Assembly (NCBI GenBank): GCA_014193115.1
Contig: BJHQ01000020.1
Location: forward strand, 1 to 64,000
Direction: 5' to 3'
Source: Planctomycetota bacterium
GTDB taxonomy: Bacteria > Planctomycetota > UBA11346
Length of the DNA: 64,000 nt
This document shows positions 42,516 to 50,486 of this stretch, piece by piece; within the stretch, counting starts at the first letter, position 1; each line of letters starts with the position of its first letter. Position numbers and translations under genes: made by a program. The notes beneath the pieces were generated by a model, which was given only the letters and a program-made list of their open reading frames with translations, did no database searches and was not told the DNA's origin.

Positions 42516-43103
42516 ATGTGGACCGCCATCATCGTCGCCGCCGTCGCCCTGGTCGTCCTGATCTGGGCGGTGTCCGCCTACAACGGCCTGATCACGCTGC
42601 GCAACCGCTTCAAGAACGCCTTCAGCCAGATCGATGTGCAGCTCAAGCGGCGCTACGACCTGATCCCGAACCTGGTCGAGGTCGCCAAGGGCTATCTGAA
42701 GCATGAACGTGAAACCCTCGAAGCCGTGATCGCCGCCCGCAACGGCGCCGCCAGCGCCGCCAGCCGGGTTGCCGCCGATCCAGCCAATCCGACTGCCATG
42801 AAGGGCCTGATCGCCGCCGAGACCGCCCTCACCGGAACCATGGGCAAGTTTTTCGCCCTGTCCGAGTCCTATCCCGACCTGAAGGCCAATACGTCGATGC
42901 ACCAGCTCAGCGAGGAGCTGTCGAGCACCGAGAACAAAGTCGCCTTCGCCCGCCAGGCCTACAATGATGCGGTGATGAGCTACAACACCGCCCGCGAGGT
43001 CTTTCCTAGCTCGATCATCGCCGGCTTCGGCCAGTTTCTGCCTGCTGAGCCATTCACCATCGACAACCCGGTGGAGCGCAACGCACCGAAGGTCAGCTTC
43101 TGA
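42516..43103 (+). CDS. lemA: LemA family protein
   Basis: A 195-residue membrane-anchored protein. One N-terminal helix (residues ~3-20) is followed by Y-N-G-L-I-T-L-R-N-R-F-K-N-A-F-S-Q-I-D-V-Q-L and K-R-R-Y-D-L-I-P-N-L-V. Those motifs, plus R-Q-A-Y-N-D-A-V near residue 150, are diagnostic for LemA. The predicted shape is a long four-helix bundle exposed to the cytoplasm or periplasm. Its role is not well defined (envelope stress in some bacteria). Its usual partner, a TPM-domain protein, is not next to it. The gene is followed by a repeat block. Confidence 0.88.
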   Translation: MWTAIIVAAVALVVLIWAVSAYNGLITLRNRFKNAFSQIDVQLKRRYDLIPNLVEVAKGYLKHERETLEAVIAARNGAASAASRVAADPANPTAMKGLIAAETALTGTMGKFFALSESYPDLKANTSMHQLSEELSSTENKVAFARQAYNDAVMSYNTAREVFPSSIIAGFGQFLPAEPFTIDNPVERNAPKVSF

Positions 43104-43150
43104 GCTCAGGCGCAGCTTCGCCTGGAAGCGCCGAGCCTGGGAGCGCAGAG

Positions 43151-43420
43151 CCTGGGAGCGCCAAGCGCCAGCTCGGCAAAGATCGATGGCGCCCGGTTTC
43201 GTCGGTAACCGCCTCAAGAAATCACGATGTGTCCCTGGGAGCGCCGAGCGCCAGCTCGGCAAGTGTCGACGGCGCCCGGTTTCGTCGGCCGTTCCCTGAA
43301 TCGATCACGGTGTGTCCCTGAGAGCGCCGAGCGCCAGCTCGGCAAAAGTCGACGGCGCCCGGTTTCTTCGGCAACCGCCTGGAGAAATCACGTGCTGGCC
43401 GAGCTGGCGCTCCCAGCGCT
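43151..43420. repeat. Three tandem copies of an 83-bp unit plus an inverted half copy
   Basis: Units start at 43151, 43234 and 43317 with an exact 83-bp period. Each begins GGGAGCGCC(G/A)AGCGCCAGCTCGG, a sequence that can form a hairpin (GCCGAG/CTCGGC), and ends near GGTTTC(G/T)TCGG. At 43393-43416 the same core is present in reverse orientation just before the 3' end of the methyltransferase gene. It fills the space between lemA and that gene. It may be a REP-like dispersed element or a bidirectional terminator region. Confidence 0.75.
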
Positions 43421-44412
43421 CACCGCCGTTTGAATGCCGCCACGAAGAAGCCCTCGGCCAGGGCATCTGGCAGCAGGCGCAGGCAGCGTTCCGGAATCGT
43501 CGGGTCCACCGGCGTCCCAGAGACACTCGCGCAAGCCGGGATCGCGCTGGGAAAATGCTGGTTCCAGGTGGTCAGATCGGTTAGGCCCAGATCCGGCCGC
43601 GCGCGCAGTAGGCCGTCGACCACGGCTTCGTTCTCCACCGGATCGACGCTGCATGTGCTGTAGACCAGCAGGCCGTCACCAGTCAGCAATTCAGCCATCG
43701 CGCTGAGAATGCCGTGCTGTTGGTGGGCTTTGATCGCCGCATAACCGGCGTAGCGCCCAGCGAGATGGGCGTAGCTGCGCGGATCGCCGAGGCGCAGCGT
43801 GCCGGTGCCGGTGCATGGGGCATCGACCAGGATCGTCGAGAAACGCCTGCGCCGCTGGCGGTCGGGCAGGCTGCGGGCATCGGCGACCACGACCTCGGCC
43901 CAGTCCACGCCCTGGCGCTGCAAGGTGTGGCGCAGCTGCTGGGCGCGCACCGCCGATCGCTCCACCGCCACCAGCAGCCCGGGCGGCGCGGGGCGGCCGG
44001 CGCGCATCGCGAACAGCGCGGTTTTGCCTCCTGGCGCGGCGCAGGCGTCGAGGATCGTGGACCGCGGCTGGGCCTCTCCGAGCAGAGCTGGAACCTGGCT
44101 GGACAGCGACTGCATATACAGCCGGCCCTTGGTGAAGGCCTCAGAATGCTTGATCGCCCGCTCGCCCTCGGGCGTGGTGGTGAACGACCACGGCGACAGC
44201 GGATGCCTGGTCAATGGGATTCCAGTTGCGGCCAGTTCCTCAGCCAGACGGCCGGCAGCATCCGGTTCCAAGGAAAATCGCAGGCGATTGACCCGCAGGG
44301 CCGGAGTCCGGCGCACCTGCCAGCCGGCGACGATGCGCTCGGCGGTCGCAACCCCAAGGCCGTCCACCAGGGCGGTCTCCAGCTCCGCCAAGTCCACCGG
44401 AAGCAGCGCCAT
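43420..44412 (-). CDS. RsmB/NOP family RNA (cytosine-5) methyltransferase
   Basis: A 330-residue SAM-dependent methyltransferase that would modify a cytosine in rRNA or tRNA. Motif I is D-A-C-A-A-P-G-G-K-T near residue 123, and the acidic SAM ribose contact is V-E-R-S. The two Cys motifs D-A-P-C-T-G-T-G (motif IV) and S-T-C-S-V-D-P-V-E-N-E (motif VI) follow. The N-terminal ~100 residues are a short PUA/RNA-binding-like part. The ATG at 44412 starts the conserved sequence; the frame is open to 44529. The gene is divergent from ilvE with a 95-bp gap. Confidence 0.88.
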   Translation of the reverse strand: MALLPVDLAELETALVDGLGVATAERIVAGWQVRRTPALRVNRLRFSLEPDAAGRLAEELAATGIPLTRHPLSPWSFTTTPEGERAIKHSEAFTKGRLYMQSLSSQVPALLGEAQPRSTILDACAAPGGKTALFAMRAGRPAPPGLLVAVERSAVRAQQLRHTLQRQGVDWAEVVVADARSLPDRQRRRRFSTILVDAPCTGTGTLRLGDPRSYAHLAGRYAGYAAIKAHQQHGILSAMAELLTGDGLLVYSTCSVDPVENEAVVDGLLRARPDLGLTDLTTWNQHFPSAIPACASVSGTPVDPTIPERCLRLLPDALAEGFFVAAFKRR

Positions 44413-44507
44413 GCTTGAACCATCGCATCCAAAACCGGCGGCGCCATCGGCCGGCTGGCGCCCACGGCTCACTTCTCTACCCTTCAAACCCCTTCGCGAG
44501 CCGCCCT

Positions 44508-45440
44508 GTGTCAAGTCCCGCCCCGTCAACCACTCCCGCTGCTGCCACCATCGCCTATCACGATGGGGCCTGGAAACCGATGGCGGAGTGCCAGGTTCCG
44601 ATCAACACCCACGCCTTGCAGTACGGCACCGGCTGCTTCGAAGGCATCCGCGCCTATTGGAACGGCCAGCGGCTGAATCTGCTGCTCGCCGCCGAGCATT
44701 TCCGCCGGTTGTATCGCAATGCCCAGCTGCTGCTGATGAAGCCGCCGTCGGCCGACGAGATGCTTGAGCTGGCGAAGGAACTGCTGCGTCGCAACAATCC
44801 GACCCACAACGTCTACGTCCGGCCGCTGGTCTACAAAAAAGGCACCAGCCTCGGACCGGTGCTGCTCGGCGTCCCCGACGGTTTCTTGTGCTATGTCCAA
44901 CCCCTCGGCGACTACCTCGACACCAGCAAAGGGTTGTCGGTGTGCGTGTCGTCGTGGCGGCGGGTGTCCGACAACGCCCTGCCCACCCGGACCAAGGCCA
45001 CCGGCGGCTACCTCAACAGCGCCCTGGCCAAGAGCGAGGCGGTCCAGAACGGCTTCGACGAGGCGATCTTCCTCAACGACCGCGGCCAGGTCTGCGAAGG
45101 CTCGGCCGAGAACATCTTCATCGTCCGCGATGGCGCTCTGCACACTCCCGACCGCACCGCCGACATCCTCGAAGGCATCACCCGCCGGGCGGTGCTCGCC
45201 TTGGCCGAGGATCTCGGCATTCCAGCATTAGAGCGTCCGATCGCGCGCAGCGAACTGTACATGGCCGATGAGATCTTCCTGGTCGGTACCGGCTGCCAGG
45301 TCAGCTGGGTGTCGGCGGTGGACCGCCGGGCGGTGGGCGATGGAAAGCGCGGTTCGATCACCGCCCGGATCCAGAAAGGCTACGAAGATGCGGTCTATGG
45401 CAGGGATCCACGCTATGCCGCGTGGTTGACGCCGGTCTGA
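44508..45440 (+). CDS. ilvE: Branched-chain amino acid aminotransferase
   Basis: A 310-residue PLP-dependent fold type IV transaminase, close to IlvE in length. It interconverts valine, leucine and isoleucine with their 2-oxo acids. The key lysine is in T-K-A-T-G-G-Y-L-N-S. Other landmarks are T-H-A-L-Q-Y-G-T-G-C-F-E-G-I-R near residue 34, the phosphate-binding region F-L-N-D-R-G-Q-V-C-E-G-S-A-E-N-I-F, and E-I-F-L-V-G-T-G. A GTG at 44508 is the most likely start, because similarity begins just after it. The radical SAM gene follows four bases downstream. Confidence 0.9.
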   Translation: MSSPAPSTTPAAATIAYHDGAWKPMAECQVPINTHALQYGTGCFEGIRAYWNGQRLNLLLAAEHFRRLYRNAQLLLMKPPSADEMLELAKELLRRNNPTHNVYVRPLVYKKGTSLGPVLLGVPDGFLCYVQPLGDYLDTSKGLSVCVSSWRRVSDNALPTRTKATGGYLNSALAKSEAVQNGFDEAIFLNDRGQVCEGSAENIFIVRDGALHTPDRTADILEGITRRAVLALAEDLGIPALERPIARSELYMADEIFLVGTGCQVSWVSAVDRRAVGDGKRGSITARIQKGYEDAVYGRDPRYAAWLTPV

Positions 45441-45444
45441 CCCG

Positions 45445-46305
45445 ATGGCGTCCGCCGACGTCCGTGCCCTGTACGCCGATCATTCCCGACGCTGGCAGGA
45501 CCATCGTTTCGTCTATCCGGTGATCAGTCGGCGGTCCCGTGGGTTGTCGATCGGGATCAACCTGAATCCTGACCAGGGCTGCAATTTCGATTGCGTGTAC
45601 TGCTCCGTCGACCGCACCGTGCCATCGACGGTGCGCGAGGTCGACGAAGCGGCTCTGACGGAGGAACTTGACTGTCTGATCGCCCTGGCGGATTCGGGCC
45701 GCCTGTGGGAATGGCCGCCGTTCGATGCCACCCCGCCGGCGCTGCGTCGGATCAACGACGTTGCTTTCAGCGGCGATGGCGAGCCCACCGCATATCCGGG
45801 GTTCTCGCGGATGTGCGCAGTGGCAGCGGGTGCGCTCGATGGCTGCGGCCTGACCGAAGTGAAAACCGTGGTGATCACCAACGCCACCCTGCTCGACCGC
45901 CCGGCGGTGGAATCCGGCCTGTCGATCCTCGATTCCCGGCCCAGCGAAATCTGGGCGAAGCTCGATGCGGGCAGCGAGGCATGGTATGCAACCATCGAGC
46001 GCACCAAGGTGCCGCTGGCAAAAATCCTGGCCAATCTGCGCGAGTGCGGGCGTCGTCGTCCGCTGGTGATCCAGTCCTTGTTCCTGCGCTGGCAGGGGGC
46101 CGAGGCCGGCGCGGCGGAATACGACGCCTGGGCTGACCGACTGGCCTGGCTGCTCGACCAGGGCGCCCGGATCACTCGGGTCCAGGTCTACACCACCGCC
46201 CGGGCCACTGCTGAACCAGCGGCGACCGCCCTGGAACCGGCGATCCTCGAATCCATCGCCGACCGCGCCCGCCGGCTGGGGCTCACGGCCGAGGTGTTTC
46301 CGTAG
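45445..46305 (+). CDS. Radical SAM protein
   Basis: A 286-residue radical SAM enzyme with the [4Fe-4S] ligands C46-x3-C50-x2-C53 in G-C-N-F-D-C-V-Y-C. The glycine-rich SAM-binding element F-S-G-D-G-E-P-T and a strand E-I-W-A-K-L-D-A-G-S support the COG0731-like (wybutosine-related) group. The product is unknown. The start lies four bases after the ilvE stop, so the two genes are very likely co-transcribed. The last 23 bp overlap the 3' end of the convergent DUF547 gene. Confidence 0.85.
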   Translation: MASADVRALYADHSRRWQDHRFVYPVISRRSRGLSIGINLNPDQGCNFDCVYCSVDRTVPSTVREVDEAALTEELDCLIALADSGRLWEWPPFDATPPALRRINDVAFSGDGEPTAYPGFSRMCAVAAGALDGCGLTEVKTVVITNATLLDRPAVESGLSILDSRPSEIWAKLDAGSEAWYATIERTKVPLAKILANLRECGRRRPLVIQSLFLRWQGAEAGAAEYDAWADRLAWLLDQGARITRVQVYTTARATAEPAATALEPAILESIADRARRLGLTAEVFP

Positions 46306-47098
46306 GATTGGCGACGGGCTCGGTCGCCACATTGAGCGTCCAGTCGTAGGCCAGCCAGGCGATCGGCGCCCCGCCGCTGAGTTTTTCCTGGATCGCGCCG
46401 GTGGTCCGTCCGAGCAGGAACGCACGGACGCCGCCGCTCGCCGAAAAATCATCGGCAAACCAGTCGAAGAGCGGATTGACCTCGATCCGCTGGCCGTCAT
46501 CGCTGGGTCGGACCTGGGCCGGATCGCCGGCGAAGGCCTGGCTCGCCGCGCTCAGCCGCGCCTCCAAACCCTCGACCAGCCACGGCTGCGCAGACAAAGG
46601 CGGCGAAGAACGCGACGCATTGCACGTCGCAAATCGGAATCGCGGATCGCCCAGCGGTTTCAGCCGGAGCCGCTCGATCTGATCGAGGGTCAGCCGCTCG
46701 CCAGCCAGCTCGAAGGTGAAAGCGGTCCACGGCGAGCCCTGCTCGCCGCCCAGATTGCGGATGCTCCACCGCCGCCAGGTCGACGGATCGGCCGGCAGCC
46801 GGTTCGCGACCAGGGTCAGGACAAAGGCGTTATAGGCGTTTGCATGCAGCGCGAGACGCTCAAGCCGGTCCTCGGGTACCCGGGCGCGGGCGAGTTGGAC
46901 GCGGTAGCGGTCGAGGGTGGCAAGCTGCTCCCGGACCTCGGCCCAGCGTACGCCGCTCGGGGCCACGGCCTTGTCCAGCACCTTGGCCAACAGCCGGTGC
47001 CCGGGGTCGAGCGGCGGGGTTTCGACCAGCGGCGTCGGGATGTCCTCGGCGGCCATCAACGCCACCATCCAGACCAGGATCAGGAAGCGATTGCCCAT
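46283..47098 (-). CDS. Secreted DUF547 domain protein
   Basis: A 271-residue exported protein. The signal peptide (F-L-I-L-V-W-M-V-A-L-M-A-A) is followed by a DUF547-like fold: H-A-N-A-Y-N-A-F-V-L-T-L near residue 88, L-T-L-D-Q-I-E-R-L-R-L near 136 and F-A-T-C-N-A-S-R-S-S-P near 160. F-D-W-F-A-D-D-F near 210 is also typical. The expected metal- or Cys-based site (N-A-Y-N and a conserved Cys) is present. Function is not known. It is convergent with the radical SAM gene. Confidence 0.8.
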   Translation of the reverse strand: MGNRFLILVWMVALMAAEDIPTPLVETPPLDPGHRLLAKVLDKAVAPSGVRWAEVREQLATLDRYRVQLARARVPEDRLERLALHANAYNAFVLTLVANRLPADPSTWRRWSIRNLGGEQGSPWTAFTFELAGERLTLDQIERLRLKPLGDPRFRFATCNASRSSPPLSAQPWLVEGLEARLSAASQAFAGDPAQVRPSDDGQRIEVNPLFDWFADDFSASGGVRAFLLGRTTGAIQEKLSGGAPIAWLAYDWTLNVATEPVANPTETPRP

Positions 47099-47149
47099 AG
47101 CTGATGATCGCTGGCGGCGGGGATCAGGAAAGGACCGTTCTGCCGAGCT

Positions 47150-47977
47150 TCAGCCGCGGCTTTCGAGCTGGAACAAATGGTTGGCGTTGCGGGTGGTCCA
47201 CGCCGCCACGTCGTCGCCACGCAGGCCGCGGACATCGGCGATGACCTGCACGACGTGCTGGATCCAGGCCGGTTCATTGCGCCGGCCGCGGCGCGGCACC
47301 GGCGCCAGGTACGGCGCGTCGGTCTCGACCAGCAGCCGGTCGGCGGGCACCAAGGCGGCGCTGCGGCGCAGGGCTTCGTTGGCCTTATAGGTGACCATGC
47401 CGTTGAAACTCAGGTAAAATCCCCGATCCAGGTACCTGCGGGCGACCTCAGGCGGTCCATCGAAGGAATGGATCACGCCGCGCACGTCGGGATGCGCGGC
47501 GAGCAGATCGAGCATCAAGGCATGGGCGTCGCCGTGCTTGCCGCTGCGGGCGTGGATGATGACCGGCAGCCGGCGGGCGGTGGCCAGCGCGAGCTGGGCG
47601 TGGCAGAAGTCGTGCTGGACCGGCAACGAATCGTAATCGTGGTGGCACTCCAGGCCGAACTCTCCGATCGCCTGCCAGCCGCCGCCGATAAGCAATTGGT
47701 CGAGCCGCGCCAGGTGCTCGGCGAACGCCGGTCCCACTTCGTGGCAGGTCCCGGGATCAAGGCCCACCGCCGAGCGCAGCTGGGGATGGGCGTCGCGCAG
47801 GGCGGCCACGGCCACGGCGTCGGCGAGCCCGGTGGCGATGACCAGCATTATTTCGACGCCGGCGACCCTGGCTTGGGCCAGGACCGCCTCCAGATCGCCG
47901 GCATAGCGCTCGTCGCTCAGGTGGCAGTGGGTGTCGACCACCGGCCACGGTCCGGGCAAAGGCGATTCGTTTGTCAC
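47150..47977 (-). CDS. TatD family metal-dependent hydrolase
   Basis: A 275-residue TIM-barrel hydrolase. D-T-H-C-H-L near residue 15 supplies the first metal ligands, I-G-E-F-G-L-E the bridging Glu near 103, and V-I-I-H-A-R-S-G and V-I-H-S-F-D-G the later His residues. V-E-T-D-A-P-Y-L-A-P is the final Asp. TatD proteins act as 3'-5' exonucleases or D-aminoacyl-type hydrolases; DNA/RNA clean-up is the best guess. The GTG at 47977 fits the family start; the frame continues to 48064. It is divergent from flhB. Confidence 0.85.
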   Translation of the reverse strand: MTNESPLPGPWPVVDTHCHLSDERYAGDLEAVLAQARVAGVEIMLVIATGLADAVAVAALRDAHPQLRSAVGLDPGTCHEVGPAFAEHLARLDQLLIGGGWQAIGEFGLECHHDYDSLPVQHDFCHAQLALATARRLPVIIHARSGKHGDAHALMLDLLAAHPDVRGVIHSFDGPPEVARRYLDRGFYLSFNGMVTYKANEALRRSAALVPADRLLVETDAPYLAPVPRRGRRNEPAWIQHVVQVIADVRGLRGDDVAAWTTRNANHLFQLESRG

Positions 47978-48122
47978 TGGTGAAATGCTCAGGAATGGAT
48001 CGCCGGTGCAATGCCGCTGGTGCGCCATGCAAGCGCGGGCATGAATTGGCACACTCTGCGCCATTTCGACCAGTGATGGCCAGCGCTGTCGCGTCCCGCG
48101 ACGGACCGGCCAGCGGGGTCAC

Positions 48123-49223
48123 ATGGCCGAGAACGCCAGCGGAGCGGAAAAGACTGAACAGGCGACGCCGCGCAAGCTGAGCCAGGCCCGCGAGGAGGGC
48201 CAGGTCGCGTATTCTCCGGATTTCACCGTGGCGGTGATGCTGATCGCGTCGTTCGCGATCCTCATGGTGGCCGGCCCATGGTTCGTCGCCTCGTCACAGG
48301 CGATGCTGCGCTGGACCTTGGTCAACGGCCTGTCCCTCGAGCTGAGCGACAGCGAAAGCCTGCGGATCATGCTCCTTCATCATGTACCCTTGCTCGGCTG
48401 GCTGCTGGTGGTGGCCGGCGTGCTGGTCGCGCTCGATCTGGCGCTGTGCGTCGGTCAGGTCGGATTCGCCCCGTCGCTCAAACCGCTGATGCCCAAGCTG
48501 ACGAAGATCAATCCGATCAGCGGGTTCCAGCGGCTGTTCGGCATGCGCGGTCTGGTCAAGACGATGTTTTCGACCTTGAAGCTGGCGCTGGTGTCGCTGC
48601 TGGCCTGGTGGCTGATCGCCGACCACCTGCATTCGATCTCGATCATTCCGGCGGATGTCACCCGGCGCATGGCGGACGAGACTCCGGCGATGATGTGGAT
48701 CGGGATCAAGCTCGCCTCGATCCTGTTCGTGCTCGGCCTGGGAGATCTGCTGTTCCAGCGCTGGCAGCACGAACGCGACATGATGATGACCAAGCAGGAG
48801 GTCAAAGAGGAGATGAAGCAGTCGGAAGGCGATCCGCTGGTCCGTGGCCGCATCCGCCAGTTGCAGCGCAAGCTGGCCATGGCCCGGATGATGCAGGAAG
48901 TGCCCAAGGCCAGCGTGGTCATCACCAACCCGACCCACGTCGCTGTGGCCCTGCGCTATGACCCGGGAGCGATGGAGGCGCCGGTCGTGGTGGCGAAAGG
49001 CTACGACGAGGTCGCCCAGCGGATCAAGGCCATCGCTGCCGCCCACCAGGTGCCGATGATCGAAGATGTCCAGCTGGCCCGGGCCCTGGCCCGGGAGGTC
49101 CAGCTCGGCCAGGCGATCCGCCCCAAGTGGTATCAAGCGGTAGCCGAGGTCCTGGCGCTGGTCCAGCGGATCCGCCAACGCACGGGCCAGGCGCCGCCGA
49201 TCGTCCAACCGCCTCGTCATTGA
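48123..49223 (+). CDS. flhB: Flagellar export switch protein FlhB
   Basis: A 366-residue inner-membrane protein of the flagellar type III export gate. It starts with the family pattern (E-K-T-E-Q-A-T-P-R-K-L-S-Q-A-R-E-E-G-Q-V). Four membrane helices follow in residues ~35-210. The cytoplasmic domain has the autocleavage site N269-P-T-H, matching E. coli numbering. Cleavage switches secretion from rod/hook to filament proteins. Genes usually beside it (flhA, fliR) are absent, so it is isolated here. An injectisome homologue such as YscU is the alternative but less likely. Confidence 0.9.
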   Translation: MAENASGAEKTEQATPRKLSQAREEGQVAYSPDFTVAVMLIASFAILMVAGPWFVASSQAMLRWTLVNGLSLELSDSESLRIMLLHHVPLLGWLLVVAGVLVALDLALCVGQVGFAPSLKPLMPKLTKINPISGFQRLFGMRGLVKTMFSTLKLALVSLLAWWLIADHLHSISIIPADVTRRMADETPAMMWIGIKLASILFVLGLGDLLFQRWQHERDMMMTKQEVKEEMKQSEGDPLVRGRIRQLQRKLAMARMMQEVPKASVVITNPTHVAVALRYDPGAMEAPVVVAKGYDEVAQRIKAIAAAHQVPMIEDVQLARALAREVQLGQAIRPKWYQAVAEVLALVQRIRQRTGQAPPIVQPPRH

Positions 49224-49338
49224 CCGAGCGCCGCGCCATGAGCTGCGACTCGCGGCAAACGCCGCCACCCGCCGCTTGCCGCGATGGTCGCCGGAGCGGA
49301 CCATGTGAACGGACAGCGACCAGGAGATCCGACGCGCC

Positions 49339-50391
49339 GTGGAGATCGAGTTCATGCCTGGGCGGTGGCGCGAGGATCTGCCCGGTTCACCGTGGCGATG
49401 GTTGCTGGCGCCGGCCTGGTGCGCCTTTGCGCCGGCCGCCGAAATCCGGCGGATCGCCTATGATCGCGGCTGGCTGGCGGTGCATCGGCTGCCGGCGCCG
49501 GTCATCTCAGTCGGCAACCTGACTGCCGGCGGAACCGGCAAGACCCCGGCGACCCGGCTGGTGGCGGAACTGCTCCGTGAACTCGGCCGGAAACCAGCGG
49601 TGGTCAGCCGCGGCTACCGGGGCAGCGACGGCGTGAATGAGGAGGCTGCGCTGGTCGGCGATGTGCCGGTGGTGTGCGATCCCGATCGGGTGCGCGGCGG
49701 CCGGACCGCCCTCGCCGGCGGCGCCGATTGCCTGGTGCTCGACGATGGATTCCAGCATCGCCGGCTGTTCCGCGACCTCGACGTGGTCCTGCTCGACGCG
49801 ACCCGGCCGTTCGGCGCCGACGATGGCGGCGACGGAGCGCTGCTCCCGCTCGGGTATCGTCGCGAAACCTTGCCGGCCCTGGCCAGGGCGGGACTGGTGT
49901 GGATCAGCCGGGCGGACGTGGTCGAACCGGAACGGCTGGCCGCCCTCCACGCCCGTCTCGACCGGTTGCTGCCGTCAGGGACGCCGCGGGTGGTCAGCCG
50001 GACTGGAACGATCCGGTTGGAGCGGCTTCCCTCGGACTCCCAAAAAGCTGAGGGCCGGGCCGTCGATCCCAGGCAGGGCCAGCGGCCAGTGGTGCTGGCG
50101 AGCGGCATCGGCCATCCTGCCGCCTTCGAAACCATCGCCGGCCGCCAGCTGCGGGTCCTCGCCAGCCGACGTTTCCCCGATCATCATCATTTCACGGCGG
50201 CTGAGGCCGCAGAACTTGCCGCCTGGGCCCAGAAACATCAGGCGGACCTGGTGGTGACCAGCAAAGATGCGGTGAAATTGAAGCCTTTCGCGGCATCGAA
50301 TGCAATGACCTGGATTCTCCACGCCGAGCCTGATCTAGACCGGTCCGACCGTGAACAGGTGCGCAGCGCGCTGGCATCAGCCATCGGTTGA
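49339..50391 (+). CDS. lpxK: Tetraacyldisaccharide 4'-kinase LpxK
   Basis: A 350-residue kinase that phosphorylates the 4' position of the lipid A disaccharide precursor at the inner membrane. The P-loop is G-N-L-T-A-G-G-T-G-K-T-P near residue 60. S-R-G-Y-R-G and L-D-D-G-F-Q-H-R are family signatures, and D-H-H-H-F-T occurs near 278. The start is the GTG at 49339; the ATG at 49354 is an alternative. The gene shows that the organism makes lipid A and so has an LPS-type outer membrane. No other lpx gene is adjacent. Confidence 0.92.
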   Translation: MEIEFMPGRWREDLPGSPWRWLLAPAWCAFAPAAEIRRIAYDRGWLAVHRLPAPVISVGNLTAGGTGKTPATRLVAELLRELGRKPAVVSRGYRGSDGVNEEAALVGDVPVVCDPDRVRGGRTALAGGADCLVLDDGFQHRRLFRDLDVVLLDATRPFGADDGGDGALLPLGYRRETLPALARAGLVWISRADVVEPERLAALHARLDRLLPSGTPRVVSRTGTIRLERLPSDSQKAEGRAVDPRQGQRPVVLASGIGHPAAFETIAGRQLRVLASRRFPDHHHFTAAEAAELAAWAQKHQADLVVTSKDAVKLKPFAASNAMTWILHAEPDLDRSDREQVRSALASAIG

Positions 50392-50486
50392 CGATCGGGC
50401 AGGTTGACCGGCACACGCACCAGGCGCTGGCGCCGGAGCCATCATCACCTAGCGTCCGCCGATCACTTCCTGAGGAAATCCGGCCG

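Noticed and set aside
43151-43420. CRISPR array
   Set aside because: The period is 83 bp with only three units and the whole unit is conserved; there are no unique spacers and no cas genes.
48123-49223. Virulence-type injectisome switch protein (YscU-like)
   Set aside because: Length, N-terminal motif and residue N269 match FlhB, and no injectisome genes are nearby.
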